Of a stretch of DNA of 63,790 nt, positions 8,337 to 18,445 are shown piece by piece. Within the stretch, counting starts at the first letter, position 1; every line of letters starts with the position of its first letter. The notes under the pieces were generated by a model. That model made no database searches. It saw only the letters and a program-made list of their open reading frames with translations, and had not been told where the DNA came from. Source of the stretch: Streptomyces sp. JHA26 (lineage in GTDB: Bacteria > Actinomycetota > Actinomycetes > Streptomycetales > Streptomycetaceae); assembly GCF_002005565.1 (NCBI RefSeq), contig NZ_BDJC01000041.1, positions 1 through 63,790 on the forward strand, written 5' to 3'. The position numbers and the translations under genes are program-made.

Positions 8337-8987
8337 CTACGAGGATGACGATGTCGATGGGGTGGCGGTCGGCGGGACAAGAACGCCGTCAATGATGTAT
8401 ACCGTCGCGTTCTTCGTGGGAATGTTGCCGCAGGCGATCGGCACACTCCCGTTGACCTTGAAGGAGTCACCGGAGCCAGAGGTGGTGAGGGTGCTGCCCT
8501 CAAGCGTGGTGAAGGTGCCATGAGGGAGCTGTGCCTTGGTGATCTCCTTGTGCTCGACCACGTGGTAGGTCAGCACCTTCTTGAGCTGAGCACGGTCGTT
8601 GAGAAGCGCGTCCCTCTTGGTGGCGCTGAGTTTGTTGAACGCGTCGTTGGTGGGCACGAAGACGGTGCTGTCCTTGAGACCGTCCAGGGTGTTTGCCAGG
8701 TCGGTCTTCTTGATGGCATCGGCCAGCATGGACAGGTTCGGATTGTTGTCCACTGCGGTTGTGACGCTCTCGTGCGCCATCTGTGCGGCACTTCCGTTGC
8801 CGCTCTGCGGCAGCATGGAACAGCCTGGACCGAAGGGCTGCTCGCTCTGTGACGGCGACGCTGTGTCGGTGGCACCTGGCGACGAGTCGGAGGCCGATGC
8901 CTGGGACGTCAGTACGCCCAGCGACAGCGGGAGGCTCAGCGCTGCTGCCACTGCGACAGCGGTGGTACGGACACGGACGCACTTCAT
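8337..8987 (-). CDS. Secreted fasciclin-domain protein
   Basis: The 216-residue protein starts with a signal peptide (MKCVRVRTTAVAVAAALSLP, cleavage near ASA about residue 33). A Ser/Thr-rich linker and one fasciclin (FAS1) domain (about 75-205) follow, with the H1 motif DSTVFVPTNDAFNKL, LTYHVVEHKEI and a C-terminal ATVYIIDGVLVP. Fasciclin domains mediate adhesion or protein contacts outside the cell. The Ser/Thr-rich tail may be cell-wall linked. ATG 8987 is chosen because it begins the signal peptide and is preceded by CGAGGAATT. It appears monocistronic. Confidence 0.88.
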   Translation of the reverse strand: MKCVRVRTTAVAVAAALSLPLSLGVLTSQASASDSSPGATDTASPSQSEQPFGPGCSMLPQSGNGSAAQMAHESVTTAVDNNPNLSMLADAIKKTDLANTLDGLKDSTVFVPTNDAFNKLSATKRDALLNDRAQLKKVLTYHVVEHKEITKAQLPHGTFTTLEGSTLTTSGSGDSFKVNGSVPIACGNIPTKNATVYIIDGVLVPPTATPSTSSSS

Positions 8988-9195
8988 ACCAATTCCTCGT
9001 TCCCCATGGAGGAGGGCTTGGGCCTGGGGTCGACTGGCTGCGGCAAGAGCCACCTGGCCAGGGGCCCGCACGCCGGTGGGGAATACGCACCACACCGGCG
9101 GGCCCATCGGTTCCTGATCGGGCCCTCCACCATCTAAGCGCAGATTGCGCCGCCCGGCATCTTCGAACCGGCTGACCTCGGCGGTTCGGGACGAG

Positions 9196-9545
9196 CGCGA
9201 AAAGCGTCGGATGAACATGCAGGTCCTGGCCGATCCGTCCGGCCGGTTACCGTGGGCCTCGCCAGCTCTGCCGATGCCGCCATGACGCCTTGGCGGCCCG
9301 CTGACACGGCATCATCCGCACGCTCGCGGACGCCTGCGTCAAGTGCTGGGCCGGCAAGGGATACCAAGGCACCGGGAGCACGGTCCGCATCCCGTGCTGG
9401 GGACGCTGGAAGACGCATCCCCAGGGACACGACGCCGCCGATCGGTCTCACGAAGAGCCGAGTCTTGGTCGAGCAGGCCGTCGCCACCATCGGTTCTCGC
9501 GGCTCCCCCGCAGACTGTGAAGCTCCGCCACTCGCATCATGATCC
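9196..9545 (+). pseudogene. Remnant of an IS5-family (HARBI-like) transposase
   Basis: In shifting frames the plus strand reads KRRMNMQVLADPSGRL, PWASPALP, GIIRTLADACVKCWAGKGYQ, GTGSTVRIPCWGRW and LVEQAVATI. This corresponds to the C-terminal half of an IS5-type DDE transposase. The N-terminal part is absent, and several frameshifts and stops interrupt it. A related remnant lies near the right end of the window (62.8-63.1 kb). Confidence 0.7.
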
Positions 9546-9554
9546 CCGCCCGAG

Positions 9555-10552
9555 TCATCCTCTGACTGCATTTGGCCGGCTCAGGCTGGGGTCGGAAAGA
9601 GCTCGGCCGTGGGCTCCAGCAAGAAAGGAACCGTAGTGCTCGGCAGCGGCCGACCGGTCCGCAGCGGCCTCGTGTTCACGTGGGTGGAGATCGCGAACGC
9701 CGGTCTCGAACTTCGGCCGCTTCTTGGCACAGTCCTGCATGCCCGCCTTGCGGAGCGTGTCATCCAGGTCCCGACACTCCCGGCGCGCCTGAGTCTGCTC
9801 GTCCATCCAGTGGCGCAGCCAGATCTGGTAGATACGCCCAAAATCAAGCAAATTGCCCGGATCGCTGGCGACGGCGATGAAATCCTGCTTCCGCGCCGCC
9901 CGGTTGGCCCGTGTTTGGTCAGCCGGAATGGCTTGAACTGTCGAACGCAGGTCTCCGATGTCGCGCGGGAGCCTTTCCTGATCGCGTCCCTCCTGGCATG
10001 AGACGATCGCACGCCCCGAAGCGCCGTACTGGACGACGTGGGCAAGTCCGTGCGCCAGAAGGTGCCGGCCCTCAGGGACGTTCACGGATCCCCCGCGGGC
10101 GACGACGATGTCCCGCCCGAGGGCGTGTGCCCGTGCCCCAGGGCACGGGCCGGCTCCGATGCCTTTCCTCCGCTGTACGCGTACGCCACCGCAATCGTGC
10201 TCGAAGCCCTCTTCCCTCTCCGTCCGCCCCGAGGGGTCCAGGGCGTGTCCGCCGTTTGCCGGCACAACGCCGGAAACGGGTCCCGAGCGCTCCGCAGGAC
10301 GTCCGTCCGGTACCCGCGCCCTTCTCCAACCCGCCGGCGCGGGTCCGCCCTCCGCGCGAGGGCCTGCCGCCGAGTGGTCGGTGCCCCACGGCGTGCCGTT
10401 GCCGGCGGGCGGCTCCGGGCGACCCGGTAGGGGCCGCCGGACACCACCGCGCCTGCGGCGTCGTTCGCCTGCCGCTCCGACGTGTCTGCAGGATCGCTCA
10501 CCGACAGCGGGCCGGGGACGGCGGACCGTCCGCCCGCGCGCCGCCACGCCAT
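9555..10552 (-). pseudogene. Degenerate DUF4157 (eCIS core domain) protein, frameshifted
   Basis: The downstream frame has a recognisable DUF4157 unit: HALDPSGRTEREEGFEHD, GGVRVQ, AHALGRDIVV and LLAHGLAHVVQYG. The zinc motif HExxH has become HGLAH, so the catalytic Glu is lost. The likely N-terminus (DPADTSERQANDAAGAVV) lies in another frame, which implies a shift near 10410-10440. The roughly 130-residue C-terminal region (QDFIAVASDPGNLLDFGRIY and onward) has no family I recognise. The gene follows the DUF6519 gene in the same direction and looks like the last member of the baseplate operon. ATG 10552 is one possible start. Confidence 0.55.
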
Positions 10553-10637
10553 CGCCTGCACGTCCGTCCTCCCGTCGCCGCATCGCCCCGGCACGCAGCG
10601 GCGGACGACCCCGTCGTCCCACCCGAGGTGACGAGCG

Positions 10638-13600
10638 CTACGGGGCGTCCAGGCGGAACCACTGCACGAACCGGCCCCCCGGGACCGCGTCGTCGGTCGG
10701 CAGGAGCAGCCGGGTGCGGTCCCCCTCCAGGACGTAGGGAGCATGGCAGTTGAGCCGCAGGCCCGGATCGTCCTTGGCCACGATCGCCGAGCCCTCGATG
10801 ACGAAGCGGCCGGTGATCGGGCGGAGCGGGTCGGGAAGCTCCCGGAGTCTGCCCGGGAGCCTTTCGGTGAGCCACTTGGTGGCCGAGGCGTCGACGGTGT
10901 TGCTCTGGGTGGGGCGCCATTGGATCGTCTGGTCCGAGACGTCGGCGGCGAAGGGGGCGGGCGGCAGGACGATGGTGCTGAGCTGGACGTACCTCATGGT
11001 GGGGTTGTTGGGGAGCACCGCCCACGGGAACTCGTTGAGCAGCGGCGCCGGGAGGTCGAGGGCGACGTGGCACACCGGTTTGGGCCGCCGGTCGGTGGCG
11101 GAGTTCATGATGCTGCGCAGGTCGATGGGCCGGTCCAGCACGACGGAGATCCCGCCGACCAGCGTGGCGGTGGTGACGGTGTCGTCGTTGCGGAACTCCT
11201 GCTCGGCTCCTGGCCCGGGCTGCAGCCATCTGACCGCCGTGATGTGGACGCCCGGTCGCGGTGCCAGGGTGACGGTGACCACGGCGCCGTCGCCGTCCTC
11301 CAGCCGGAGCCCGACGGTGTCCCCGGCCGCGCCGGGCACCGGCTGCCACCAGAACGCCACTGTCCCGTCCTCACCCGTCGCGCCCTCGCCCGTACCGGCC
11401 CAGGCCGAGGAGCCGGGGGCCGGGGGCGTGCCGCCGGTCGCCTCGGCGACCAGGGCCCCGGAGTTGGCCCTGGCGATCACCGTGGCGCCCCGGACCGGTC
11501 CGCAGGCGCTGTCCACGAGGACCCGCACCGGCTGCGGCAGGATTCGGCTGCCCACCCGCGGATACTGGCCGTCGCCGCTCACCAGACGCAGTTGGCGCCG
11601 CTCGGCGAGCCACACCAGTGCCGCCTGGACGGTCCTGGACGCAGGGGAGTCCGCGCACTGGCCGGGAGGCGTCCAGGTGACGTCGTCCGCCACGGCGCGC
11701 TCCAGGAACTTCTGCGCTGTGACGGTGAGGGGCGCGTCCGGGCCGTCGGGCCGGCGGAGGTGCAGAACGTCGGAGGCGACCTCCGGATCGGGCTGCCACC
11801 AGAACGCCACCGTGCCGTCCGGGCCCGTCTCGGAATCCTCGGTGACGCCCCACGGCGCGGACCCCGGTGCGGGCGGCTCGGTGTCGGAGGGGCGGGCCAC
11901 GGCGACCAGTCCCTGGCCGCTCGCCGTGGCGGTCACCGCGGCGCCCCGGACGGGCCCGCAGGCGCTGTCCACGACGGCCCGCACCGGCTGCGGCAGCACC
12001 CGGTCCCGCGGACCGAGATGCTGGCCGTCACCGCCGAGCAACCGCAGTTCACGCAGGGTCGCCAGCCGCTCCAGGGCGTTCTGGACGGTCGGGGGCTCCG
12101 CGAACGCCGCCGCCTCGGCCGGGCGCTGCCAGGCGACCTGGGCGGCGATCGCGAGGCGGCCGGTCACCGTGAGCGCGGGGGGGATCCCCGGCTCCGCCCC
12201 GGGGCGCTCCAGCAGCGTGACCGTCAGCCGCTGGGTCGGTTCGCCATCGGGGTCGAGGGTCCAGGCCACCGCGGCCACCCCGTCGGGGCCGGTCTCCTCG
12301 GTGATCCTTCGTCCGGTCCCGCCCCCGTCGAGTCCGGTGAGCACGCCGCCGCCCTCCACCGTGAAGAGCACCGGGGCGCCGGGAAGCGGCAGCCCGCCGT
12401 TGCGGGCCGCCACGCGGACGGGCTGGGGCAGCGGCGATCCCGGCGGCGCCTGCTGCCCGTCGCCGCCGGCGAGGTCGAGGGCGACCAGCTCGGTCTGGGC
12501 CGGGAACAGGCGCCGGCAGTCGCGTTCCACGGTCCAGCCCGTGTCGTCCCGGGTGAGCAGGGCCAGCGGGGCGCTGTGGACCACCGGCCCCACGGGAGCC
12601 ATGGGCTCACCCTGCTCGTCGGTACCGGGGGGCCATTCGATGGTCCCGGCCTGCGAGGTCTGGCCGTGGAGCAGGCGGCTGGTGCGGGCGGGGATCAGCC
12701 AGTAGTCGCCACTGCCGGGCGTTCCGCCGGAGGGGAACCGCACACGGATGCCGTTCTCCAGGTCCTGGTGTTCCTCGGTCACCGGCAGCAGCCCTTCCCA
12801 GCGCCGCACCAGGGGCGTTCTGCCCAACTGGGCGAGCGTGGGGACCGGGCCCCACCAGCGGACGGTCAGCTGCAGGCCCCGTGCCGAGGTCACGGTGGCC
12901 AGGAAGCCCGGCTGCCGGCGGACCTGCAGATCGGTGCTGGTGACCTCGACGAGATGGTCCTTCCGGATGGACAGTTCCTCGTCGCGGCCCTCACGGTCCA
13001 GTGCCAGCTGCGAGAGAGGCTCGGTCTCCGAGGCGGGGGCGATGCCGGTGACGCCCGCGACCACGCTGCCGTTCTCGCGCGACCACAGGAAGGTCGGATC
13101 GGGGCCCGGGTGGTGGATCTGCACGCGGTAGAGCTGGTTCTCCAGACCCAGGTAACCGCCGGTGGGGGCCATGGCGCACGGATCGAGTTCCTCACGCGGC
13201 GTGCCGAGCGAGGCCGCCATCGACCGGGGCGTCCTGGGCGCCTCCTCGGACGCGACGCGCACCTGCCACACCGTCTGGGCACGGCCACTGGTGTCCGGAC
13301 CGCCCAGCGCCGCCTCGCGCAGGGCGGGTCGCTCGTCCGCGGTCACCAGGTGGGTCCACACGTCGAGGAAGGCGGTGTAGCGGCCGGGCGGCGGCTCCGG
13401 CAGCGCGGGCACGCCGTCGACCTCCCGCACGTGGGGCTGGTCGCGCAGGGGCCACCCGGCCCGCTCTTCGCCTGCGGCCGACGGTGGGACGGCGGCCTCG
13501 ACCAGGGTCCCGGCCACGTAGTAGCGCCCGGGCGTGACCGCGAGGTCCTCCCACCGGGCCGCCTTGGCCGGCGCACCGTCCGCCCCCACGATCGCGAAGC

Positions 13601-13784
13601 CCGCACCGGTGAGCGGGCCGCCGGCCCACCCGGCCAGGTCGAGGGTGCGCGTCTCGTCGTGGTGGGCGGTGAGCGCGGCCTGCTCGTTCCAGTCGGCGTC
13701 CAGCACCACCCGTCCCTGCTGCAGCAGAACCGAGCGGTAGGCCTCCTTCGGCGTGAAGGTCCAGCGGGTGAAGTCTCCGTGCAT
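10638..13784 (-). CDS. DUF6519 eCIS protein with three Ig-like repeats
   Basis: This 1048-residue protein begins HGDFTRWTFTPKEAYRSVLL, a hallmark of DUF6519 proteins found in phage-tail-like loci. The middle contains three related modules whose cores read GDGQQAPPGSPLPQPVRV, GDGQHLGPRDRVLPQPVRA and GDGQYPRVGSRILPQPVRV, each followed by a GAxV segment. They look like invasin/bacterial Ig-like domains. The last 200 residues are a separate region. It starts 3 bases after the upstream tail gene ends, so it belongs to the baseplate operon. A surface, needle-collar or fibre role is plausible; the exact position in the particle is unknown. Confidence 0.8.
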   Translation of the reverse strand: MHGDFTRWTFTPKEAYRSVLLQQGRVVLDADWNEQAALTAHHDETRTLDLAGWAGGPLTGAGFAIVGADGAPAKAARWEDLAVTPGRYYVAGTLVEAAVPPSAAGEERAGWPLRDQPHVREVDGVPALPEPPPGRYTAFLDVWTHLVTADERPALREAALGGPDTSGRAQTVWQVRVASEEAPRTPRSMAASLGTPREELDPCAMAPTGGYLGLENQLYRVQIHHPGPDPTFLWSRENGSVVAGVTGIAPASETEPLSQLALDREGRDEELSIRKDHLVEVTSTDLQVRRQPGFLATVTSARGLQLTVRWWGPVPTLAQLGRTPLVRRWEGLLPVTEEHQDLENGIRVRFPSGGTPGSGDYWLIPARTSRLLHGQTSQAGTIEWPPGTDEQGEPMAPVGPVVHSAPLALLTRDDTGWTVERDCRRLFPAQTELVALDLAGGDGQQAPPGSPLPQPVRVAARNGGLPLPGAPVLFTVEGGGVLTGLDGGGTGRRITEETGPDGVAAVAWTLDPDGEPTQRLTVTLLERPGAEPGIPPALTVTGRLAIAAQVAWQRPAEAAAFAEPPTVQNALERLATLRELRLLGGDGQHLGPRDRVLPQPVRAVVDSACGPVRGAAVTATASGQGLVAVARPSDTEPPAPGSAPWGVTEDSETGPDGTVAFWWQPDPEVASDVLHLRRPDGPDAPLTVTAQKFLERAVADDVTWTPPGQCADSPASRTVQAALVWLAERRQLRLVSGDGQYPRVGSRILPQPVRVLVDSACGPVRGATVIARANSGALVAEATGGTPPAPGSSAWAGTGEGATGEDGTVAFWWQPVPGAAGDTVGLRLEDGDGAVVTVTLAPRPGVHITAVRWLQPGPGAEQEFRNDDTVTTATLVGGISVVLDRPIDLRSIMNSATDRRPKPVCHVALDLPAPLLNEFPWAVLPNNPTMRYVQLSTIVLPPAPFAADVSDQTIQWRPTQSNTVDASATKWLTERLPGRLRELPDPLRPITGRFVIEGSAIVAKDDPGLRLNCHAPYVLEGDRTRLLLPTDDAVPGGRFVQWFRLDAP

Positions 13785-13787
13785 GGC

Positions 13788-15962
13788 TCAGCTCCAGATG
13801 ATCCCGGCTTCCAGCTCCGCGGGCACGTACGACGCCAGGTGCCGCCGGACCGCGGCGAGGCGCAACGGCCTGCGCAGGTGGTGGTACGCACCCATCTCCG
13901 TGCCGCCCTCACCGCCTTCGCGGATGGCGTCCGGGCAGGTCCTCGACAGGGCGAGGTAGAGCGGCGAGCCCGGTTCCTCCGATGCATACACCGGCGCGCC
14001 CGGCGCATGCTCCCGGCTCGCCGGTGCGCAGTCGAAGCGGCGCGGTGTGAGGGATCCGGGCAGGACGTAGCAGTGGCTCAGACCGCCCTCCTGCCGGTCC
14101 TCGACGCGCACGAGGCCGTCGAAGACCGTGTCGGCGGCGTCCAGCGTGCGGACCCGCAGCGTGCCGCGCACGGTGCTCGCCCGGACCGTCAGATGCGCCC
14201 CCGGCGCCGTCACCGCCGGCCCGTCGGGACCCGCGTCGACGACGCAGTCGCTGATCGCGATGGCCTGCACGCCCTCGGGCCAGTCCACGGCCCGCACCAC
14301 GCTGCGGATCAGCTCCAGCCGACGGGTCCCGCCGGGGGCCCGCGGCGCATCCGGCGGCAGCGCGTTCGCCGCCCTCGTGACGCGGCCGGTGACCGTGCAC
14401 TGGGAGAGCACCAGCCGGGCGAGCGACCCGGCCCGCACCGTCACGTCCCCCTCGACGACGATCCCGTCCAGGACCAGGCTGCTGTCCAGCCCCCCGGTGA
14501 CCACGACGGAGCCGCGCAGATGGGGACGGAGCCCCGCGGGGACGCACGCGGCGTCCACGGACCGCCCCTGCGAGCCCTTCTCAGGCTCCTGCCGCGGCGG
14601 GGAGGCCGCGACCAGGACCAGACGGACCCCCGCCGGCACATCGAAGGAGAGGTCCTCCGAGCGGGAGGCGTTGTCCCCGACCGCGACGACCACCGTGGCG
14701 CCCGGCGGCAGCCCGGCGAGCGCCTCCAGCGCCCGGTGGACGCCCGCGGCCGTCGACGGCGCCCCGCCCGGGCCGACGTCGATCCGCCGGTCGATCCCCT
14801 CGCCGCCGTAGCCGTCCGCCTCGAGAGCCCTGTGGAACCCCTCGGACCGGTCGTACGTCCCGGCGCCGACCTCGGCGAGGGCGCCGTAGTGGTACCGCAC
14901 GAACACCTCGGCCGTCTTCAGCGGGGCACCGCCGCGGAACAGCAGCAGCCGGCCGGTCACCGGGTCCACGCACGCCTGGTCCTCGTTCCCCGGCGCCAAG
15001 GGCTCCAGGCCGCACACCCGCACCCGGTCGGGCGGCAGCGGCGACGCGTCCCGGCCGATCCGGACGGCCAGCGGCAACTCCCGTGCGTCCAGCGCATCGT
15101 GACGCGCGGCCTCCAGCAGGGCGTGCAGTCTCCGCGGCCGCAGGGGGACGGGCAGGTCGGATTCACCGGCGCTCTCCTCCCGCGTCGCCTCCGTCCGCGG
15201 CACGGCGGCGAACAGGGGTGCGGGCCTGCCCAGAGCGTCGAAGGTCCAGCGGCCCGGCCCGTCGGGCCGGGCCTCGGGCCACAGCCCGGGCACGTCGGCG
15301 TCCCCCACCGGGTGACTGCGCAGGGTGAAGAGGCAGACGCCCAGTCGGGAGATGCCGTAGCGGCCGCGCCCCGAGGCGGTCCCGCGTGCCTCGGCGGTCC
15401 GCGTCAGGGGGTCGAGGGCGCCCCGCTCGAAGTCGTGGGGGGCGACGGACCGGCCGGTGTGCAGGTGGGGACCGCCGGTGTGGTCCAGCCGGTTCGCCCC
15501 GCGCAGCGACGCCACCGCCGGCCTGTCCAGGCGTACGTGGTTGACGTGCGCCGTCGTGGCCAGCAGCCTGAAGTACTCGACGGCGCGCGCCTGCCAGCCG
15601 GTGACCTCCCTGGCGACCTGCTCGAGCACCGCGACGGTGCCCTTGCGGCGGCGGTAGGACACCGTGTGGGCGACGGCGGTCCGCCAGCTGTGCCCCTCGC
15701 CCAGGTCCGGCAGGGCTTCGGTGAGCCCGATCAGCTCCGCGAGGTGCGACAGCGGTTCCTCGCCGCAGGTCTCCACGAACCAGCCGTCGTAGAGACCTGC
15801 GAGCTCCCTCTCCAGGACGTCCAGCTCCCCGGCGACCACCGACAGCAGGGCGCGCAGGGCGCCGCCCGACTGCTCGTCCCGGGCGCGTACATGGGCCGGG
15901 AGCAGCGACAACAGCCGTTCAGGGTCACCCTGGACGCCGGCCCCGTCCACCGTGCCGCTCAC
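13788..15962 (-). CDS. eCIS baseplate/tail protein, P2 gpI-like N-terminus
   Basis: The 724-residue protein opens with a phage tail protein I-like region (LLSLLPAHVRARDEQ, LYDGWFVETCGEEPLSHLAELIG, YRRRKGTVAVLEQVAREVTGW) that places it at the outer baseplate. The middle is a repeat-rich region likely to form a beta-helix (VTVRAGSLARLVLSQCTVTG and similar). It overlaps the upstream baseplate gene by ATGA and is translationally coupled to it. In related particles the equivalent protein links the wedge to the fibres. Confidence 0.8.
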   Translation of the reverse strand: MSGTVDGAGVQGDPERLLSLLPAHVRARDEQSGGALRALLSVVAGELDVLERELAGLYDGWFVETCGEEPLSHLAELIGLTEALPDLGEGHSWRTAVAHTVSYRRRKGTVAVLEQVAREVTGWQARAVEYFRLLATTAHVNHVRLDRPAVASLRGANRLDHTGGPHLHTGRSVAPHDFERGALDPLTRTAEARGTASGRGRYGISRLGVCLFTLRSHPVGDADVPGLWPEARPDGPGRWTFDALGRPAPLFAAVPRTEATREESAGESDLPVPLRPRRLHALLEAARHDALDARELPLAVRIGRDASPLPPDRVRVCGLEPLAPGNEDQACVDPVTGRLLLFRGGAPLKTAEVFVRYHYGALAEVGAGTYDRSEGFHRALEADGYGGEGIDRRIDVGPGGAPSTAAGVHRALEALAGLPPGATVVVAVGDNASRSEDLSFDVPAGVRLVLVAASPPRQEPEKGSQGRSVDAACVPAGLRPHLRGSVVVTGGLDSSLVLDGIVVEGDVTVRAGSLARLVLSQCTVTGRVTRAANALPPDAPRAPGGTRRLELIRSVVRAVDWPEGVQAIAISDCVVDAGPDGPAVTAPGAHLTVRASTVRGTLRVRTLDAADTVFDGLVRVEDRQEGGLSHCYVLPGSLTPRRFDCAPASREHAPGAPVYASEEPGSPLYLALSRTCPDAIREGGEGGTEMGAYHHLRRPLRLAAVRRHLASYVPAELEAGIIWS

Positions 15963-18445
15963 GCGGGCATCACCCCGACCTCCACCGCGCCCCGCGCCAG
16001 GCCCACCAGCCGTGCCGGGCAGATGCCCTCGGCGCTCTGGTGAGCGGGGGAGGACGTGAGCACCCGTACCGCCTCCGTGTCCGGCGGGAGCGGAACCTCC
16101 CCCTTCTCGGTGGCGGGCAGCCGCAGCAACCGGACCAGGTCACAGGCCGTGACACCCGACACCGCCCGCACCGCCGTCGTCACGGCCGCCGCGGTCACCG
16201 GGGTCCCGAACCGCTGACGGTCCGGTGCGAGACGCCGCTCGAGCGCCGCGGCGACGGCGCGGGCCACCGCGGGCCACTCGTACGCGGGGTCGACGAGCAC
16301 CCCCACCCGCACCCCGAACCACAGGACCTCGGCCGGCAGCACGCGCACCCAGGCGCCCGGAGGGCAGACGTCCCGGAACGCCGCGGCCAGGTCGGTGAGC
16401 AGCCCCTCACCGACGCGCTCGTTCCCCTCACCGGTCACCGAGACCACGGTGGTCCGCCGGCTGCCGTCCAGGACCAGGTCGGCCCGCACCGTGCTGATGC
16501 CCGCGAAACCCAGCGCGAAGTCCTCGTAGTCGCCCACCGAGACCACCCGGTCCAGCGTGCGGGCCCGACGGGGCGCCGCGCCGCGCGCGTCCTCCAGCGT
16601 CTCCGCGGGAGCCCAGTCGTGCGAGGCCGCCGGATTCTCCACGGTCGCGATGCCCAGCGGGCGGCGCGGCAGCAGGCTCAGCTGACCGGGGCCGACGGCG
16701 CCGTCGGCCCCGATGCCCACCCGGTAGGCCGCGGTCACGTTCTCCGTACCGGTCGGCAGGCGGGCACCGCGCACACCGTCGCCGAAGACCGCGGTCGCGG
16801 TGCCGTCCTCCGTGTTGCGCACCACGTACGCCCGGTCGTTCGGTCCGGCCTCCCGCAACGTCGGCACCTCCGTCCACAGTTCGCCGTTCACCCGGATGTC
16901 CAGCGTGCTCCTGGCGCCCGCCAGGGCGGCCGTGCGGACGTAGGTGAGCGGTCCGCGCCAGATGGGCAACGCGGTGAACCGCTGTTCGCCGTTGCCGCTG
17001 CCCAGGACCTGGGTCACCGTCTCCCCGTGGGTGGCCGTCACCACGTTGCCGCGCACGACGAGTGTGTCCGGCGCGTACGCGCCCCTCAGCTCCCGGTCCA
17101 GGGTGACCGTCATGACGGTGCCCGTGGGGTCGACGGCGCATTCGACGACCTCGGCCTGTTCGGTGGCCATGGCGCCGGTCCTGACGTCCCGGCCCTGGAC
17201 GACGACCACGCGTCCCGGCTGCAGCGCGGGATCGGTCGCCACCAGCTCCAGCCTCCGTCCGGTGGCCGGTTCCGTCCGCGGCATCCGGCTCGTGGGCAGC
17301 TCCACCGACCGGCAGTGCACGAGCGTGCTCCGCGGGTCGAGATCCCGGGCGGTGCCGTCGGTGCGCACCACCGTGGTCCGTGTGCCGAAGCCGTGGTGCG
17401 CCTTGGCCGAGGGGGAGGAGGAGACCGCCCGGTACAGCCGGCGCTCCCCGCCGTCTCCCGGGGCGGCCGCCGGGTGGCCGTCGGCCGGCCGCGCGCACTC
17501 GACGACCAGCCAGGAGCCGGGCAGGATCCGCAGGTCGTCGCCGTCCAGCTCCAGGACCAGCTTCCCGTCCCCTCGCGGCCCGGGCGTCGTCGCCGGTCCG
17601 TCCGTGGGGGGGCCGCCGTCCGGCAGATTCCAGCCGGACAGGGCGGCTCGTTGGGCAAAGTGGTGGACGCGGTCCCCCTTGACGAGCAGGAGGGTGTCGC
17701 TGGGCAGGTCGGTGCCGGGCGCCGCGGACACCGACAGCAGGGTCCAGCCGGGGTGCTCGGGCGGCTGAGCCGCCACGTCGGTGACCACCACGCAGGCCCA
17801 GGCCGACGACGGTGCACCGGTGGCGGAGCGGGTGACGACCAGCAGCGTGTCGCCCGTCCGGACCCCGGACGCCGCCGCCTCGACCCAGATCCGGGCCGGG
17901 CGGGACCCCAGTGACTGGGGGACGGTGGCGACGGCCGGGACGGCGTTCCACGCGGCCCTGCACTCGAGGTCGGCGCCCGTCTCGAAGATCTGCGGGGTCT
18001 GACCGGGGCTCGGGACGCTCTGGACCGGCGTGCCCCGCGGCACGGTGACGGTCTGCGGCGCCCCCGGCGCATCCTCGACGGTGAACGCCAGCTCGGCCTG
18101 GGCCGCCACCCCGGGCCGCAGCTCGTGCCCCAGGCCACGGGTGAGTTCCCGGACCGATTCCCGTTCGGTCGCGGTGCTCAGAAAGCCTTCCTGCGCCACC
18201 CGTCCGGTGTAGAAGGCCACGATGTCTGCCACGACCGCCCACGCGTCCAGCAGGGCGATGGCCGGCTCGTCGGGCGGTCTCCGGGCGAGGGCGCGCACCC
18301 CCACGGGCTGGCTTGGTGCGGCCAGGGCGGTGCGCATCCTCGCCATGGACCGGCCGTGGGCCGTGACGTGGACGCGGGCGGACAGCTGCTCCGGCCGGCC
18401 GGCGGCCGCGGGGCCGTCGCCGTGCCGGGGGAGCGGGTCGGTCAT
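15959..18445 (-). CDS. Putative baseplate assembly protein (wedge, baseplate J-like), second copy
   Basis: The 828-residue protein matches the large putative baseplate assembly family of eCIS. Features are the N-terminal region PDEPAIALLDAWAVVADIVA and FYTGRVAQEGFLSTATERES, the middle FGDGVRGARLPTGTENVTA, and a C-terminal baseplate-J-like part (RARTLDRVVSVGDYEDFA, GVRVGVLVDP). It would form the wedge ring with the preceding protein. ATG 18445 overlaps the upstream stop (ATGA) and is preferred over a further-upstream start that lacks conservation. Confidence 0.85.
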   Translation of the reverse strand: MTDPLPRHGDGPAAAGRPEQLSARVHVTAHGRSMARMRTALAAPSQPVGVRALARRPPDEPAIALLDAWAVVADIVAFYTGRVAQEGFLSTATERESVRELTRGLGHELRPGVAAQAELAFTVEDAPGAPQTVTVPRGTPVQSVPSPGQTPQIFETGADLECRAAWNAVPAVATVPQSLGSRPARIWVEAAASGVRTGDTLLVVTRSATGAPSSAWACVVVTDVAAQPPEHPGWTLLSVSAAPGTDLPSDTLLLVKGDRVHHFAQRAALSGWNLPDGGPPTDGPATTPGPRGDGKLVLELDGDDLRILPGSWLVVECARPADGHPAAAPGDGGERRLYRAVSSSPSAKAHHGFGTRTTVVRTDGTARDLDPRSTLVHCRSVELPTSRMPRTEPATGRRLELVATDPALQPGRVVVVQGRDVRTGAMATEQAEVVECAVDPTGTVMTVTLDRELRGAYAPDTLVVRGNVVTATHGETVTQVLGSGNGEQRFTALPIWRGPLTYVRTAALAGARSTLDIRVNGELWTEVPTLREAGPNDRAYVVRNTEDGTATAVFGDGVRGARLPTGTENVTAAYRVGIGADGAVGPGQLSLLPRRPLGIATVENPAASHDWAPAETLEDARGAAPRRARTLDRVVSVGDYEDFALGFAGISTVRADLVLDGSRRTTVVSVTGEGNERVGEGLLTDLAAAFRDVCPPGAWVRVLPAEVLWFGVRVGVLVDPAYEWPAVARAVAAALERRLAPDRQRFGTPVTAAAVTTAVRAVSGVTACDLVRLLRLPATEKGEVPLPPDTEAVRVLTSSPAHQSAEGICPARLVGLARGAVEVGVMPA

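Noticed and set aside
10123..10156. Hairpin CCCGTGCCC / GGGCACGGG as a terminator
   Set aside because: It lies inside the degenerate DUF4157 reading frame and not at its end.
10743..16043. Very long plus-strand open frame opposite the DUF6519 and tail genes
   Set aside because: It is the antisense shadow of GC-rich genes: Arg/Gly/Pro-rich, no domains, and the minus-strand frames encode clear eCIS families.
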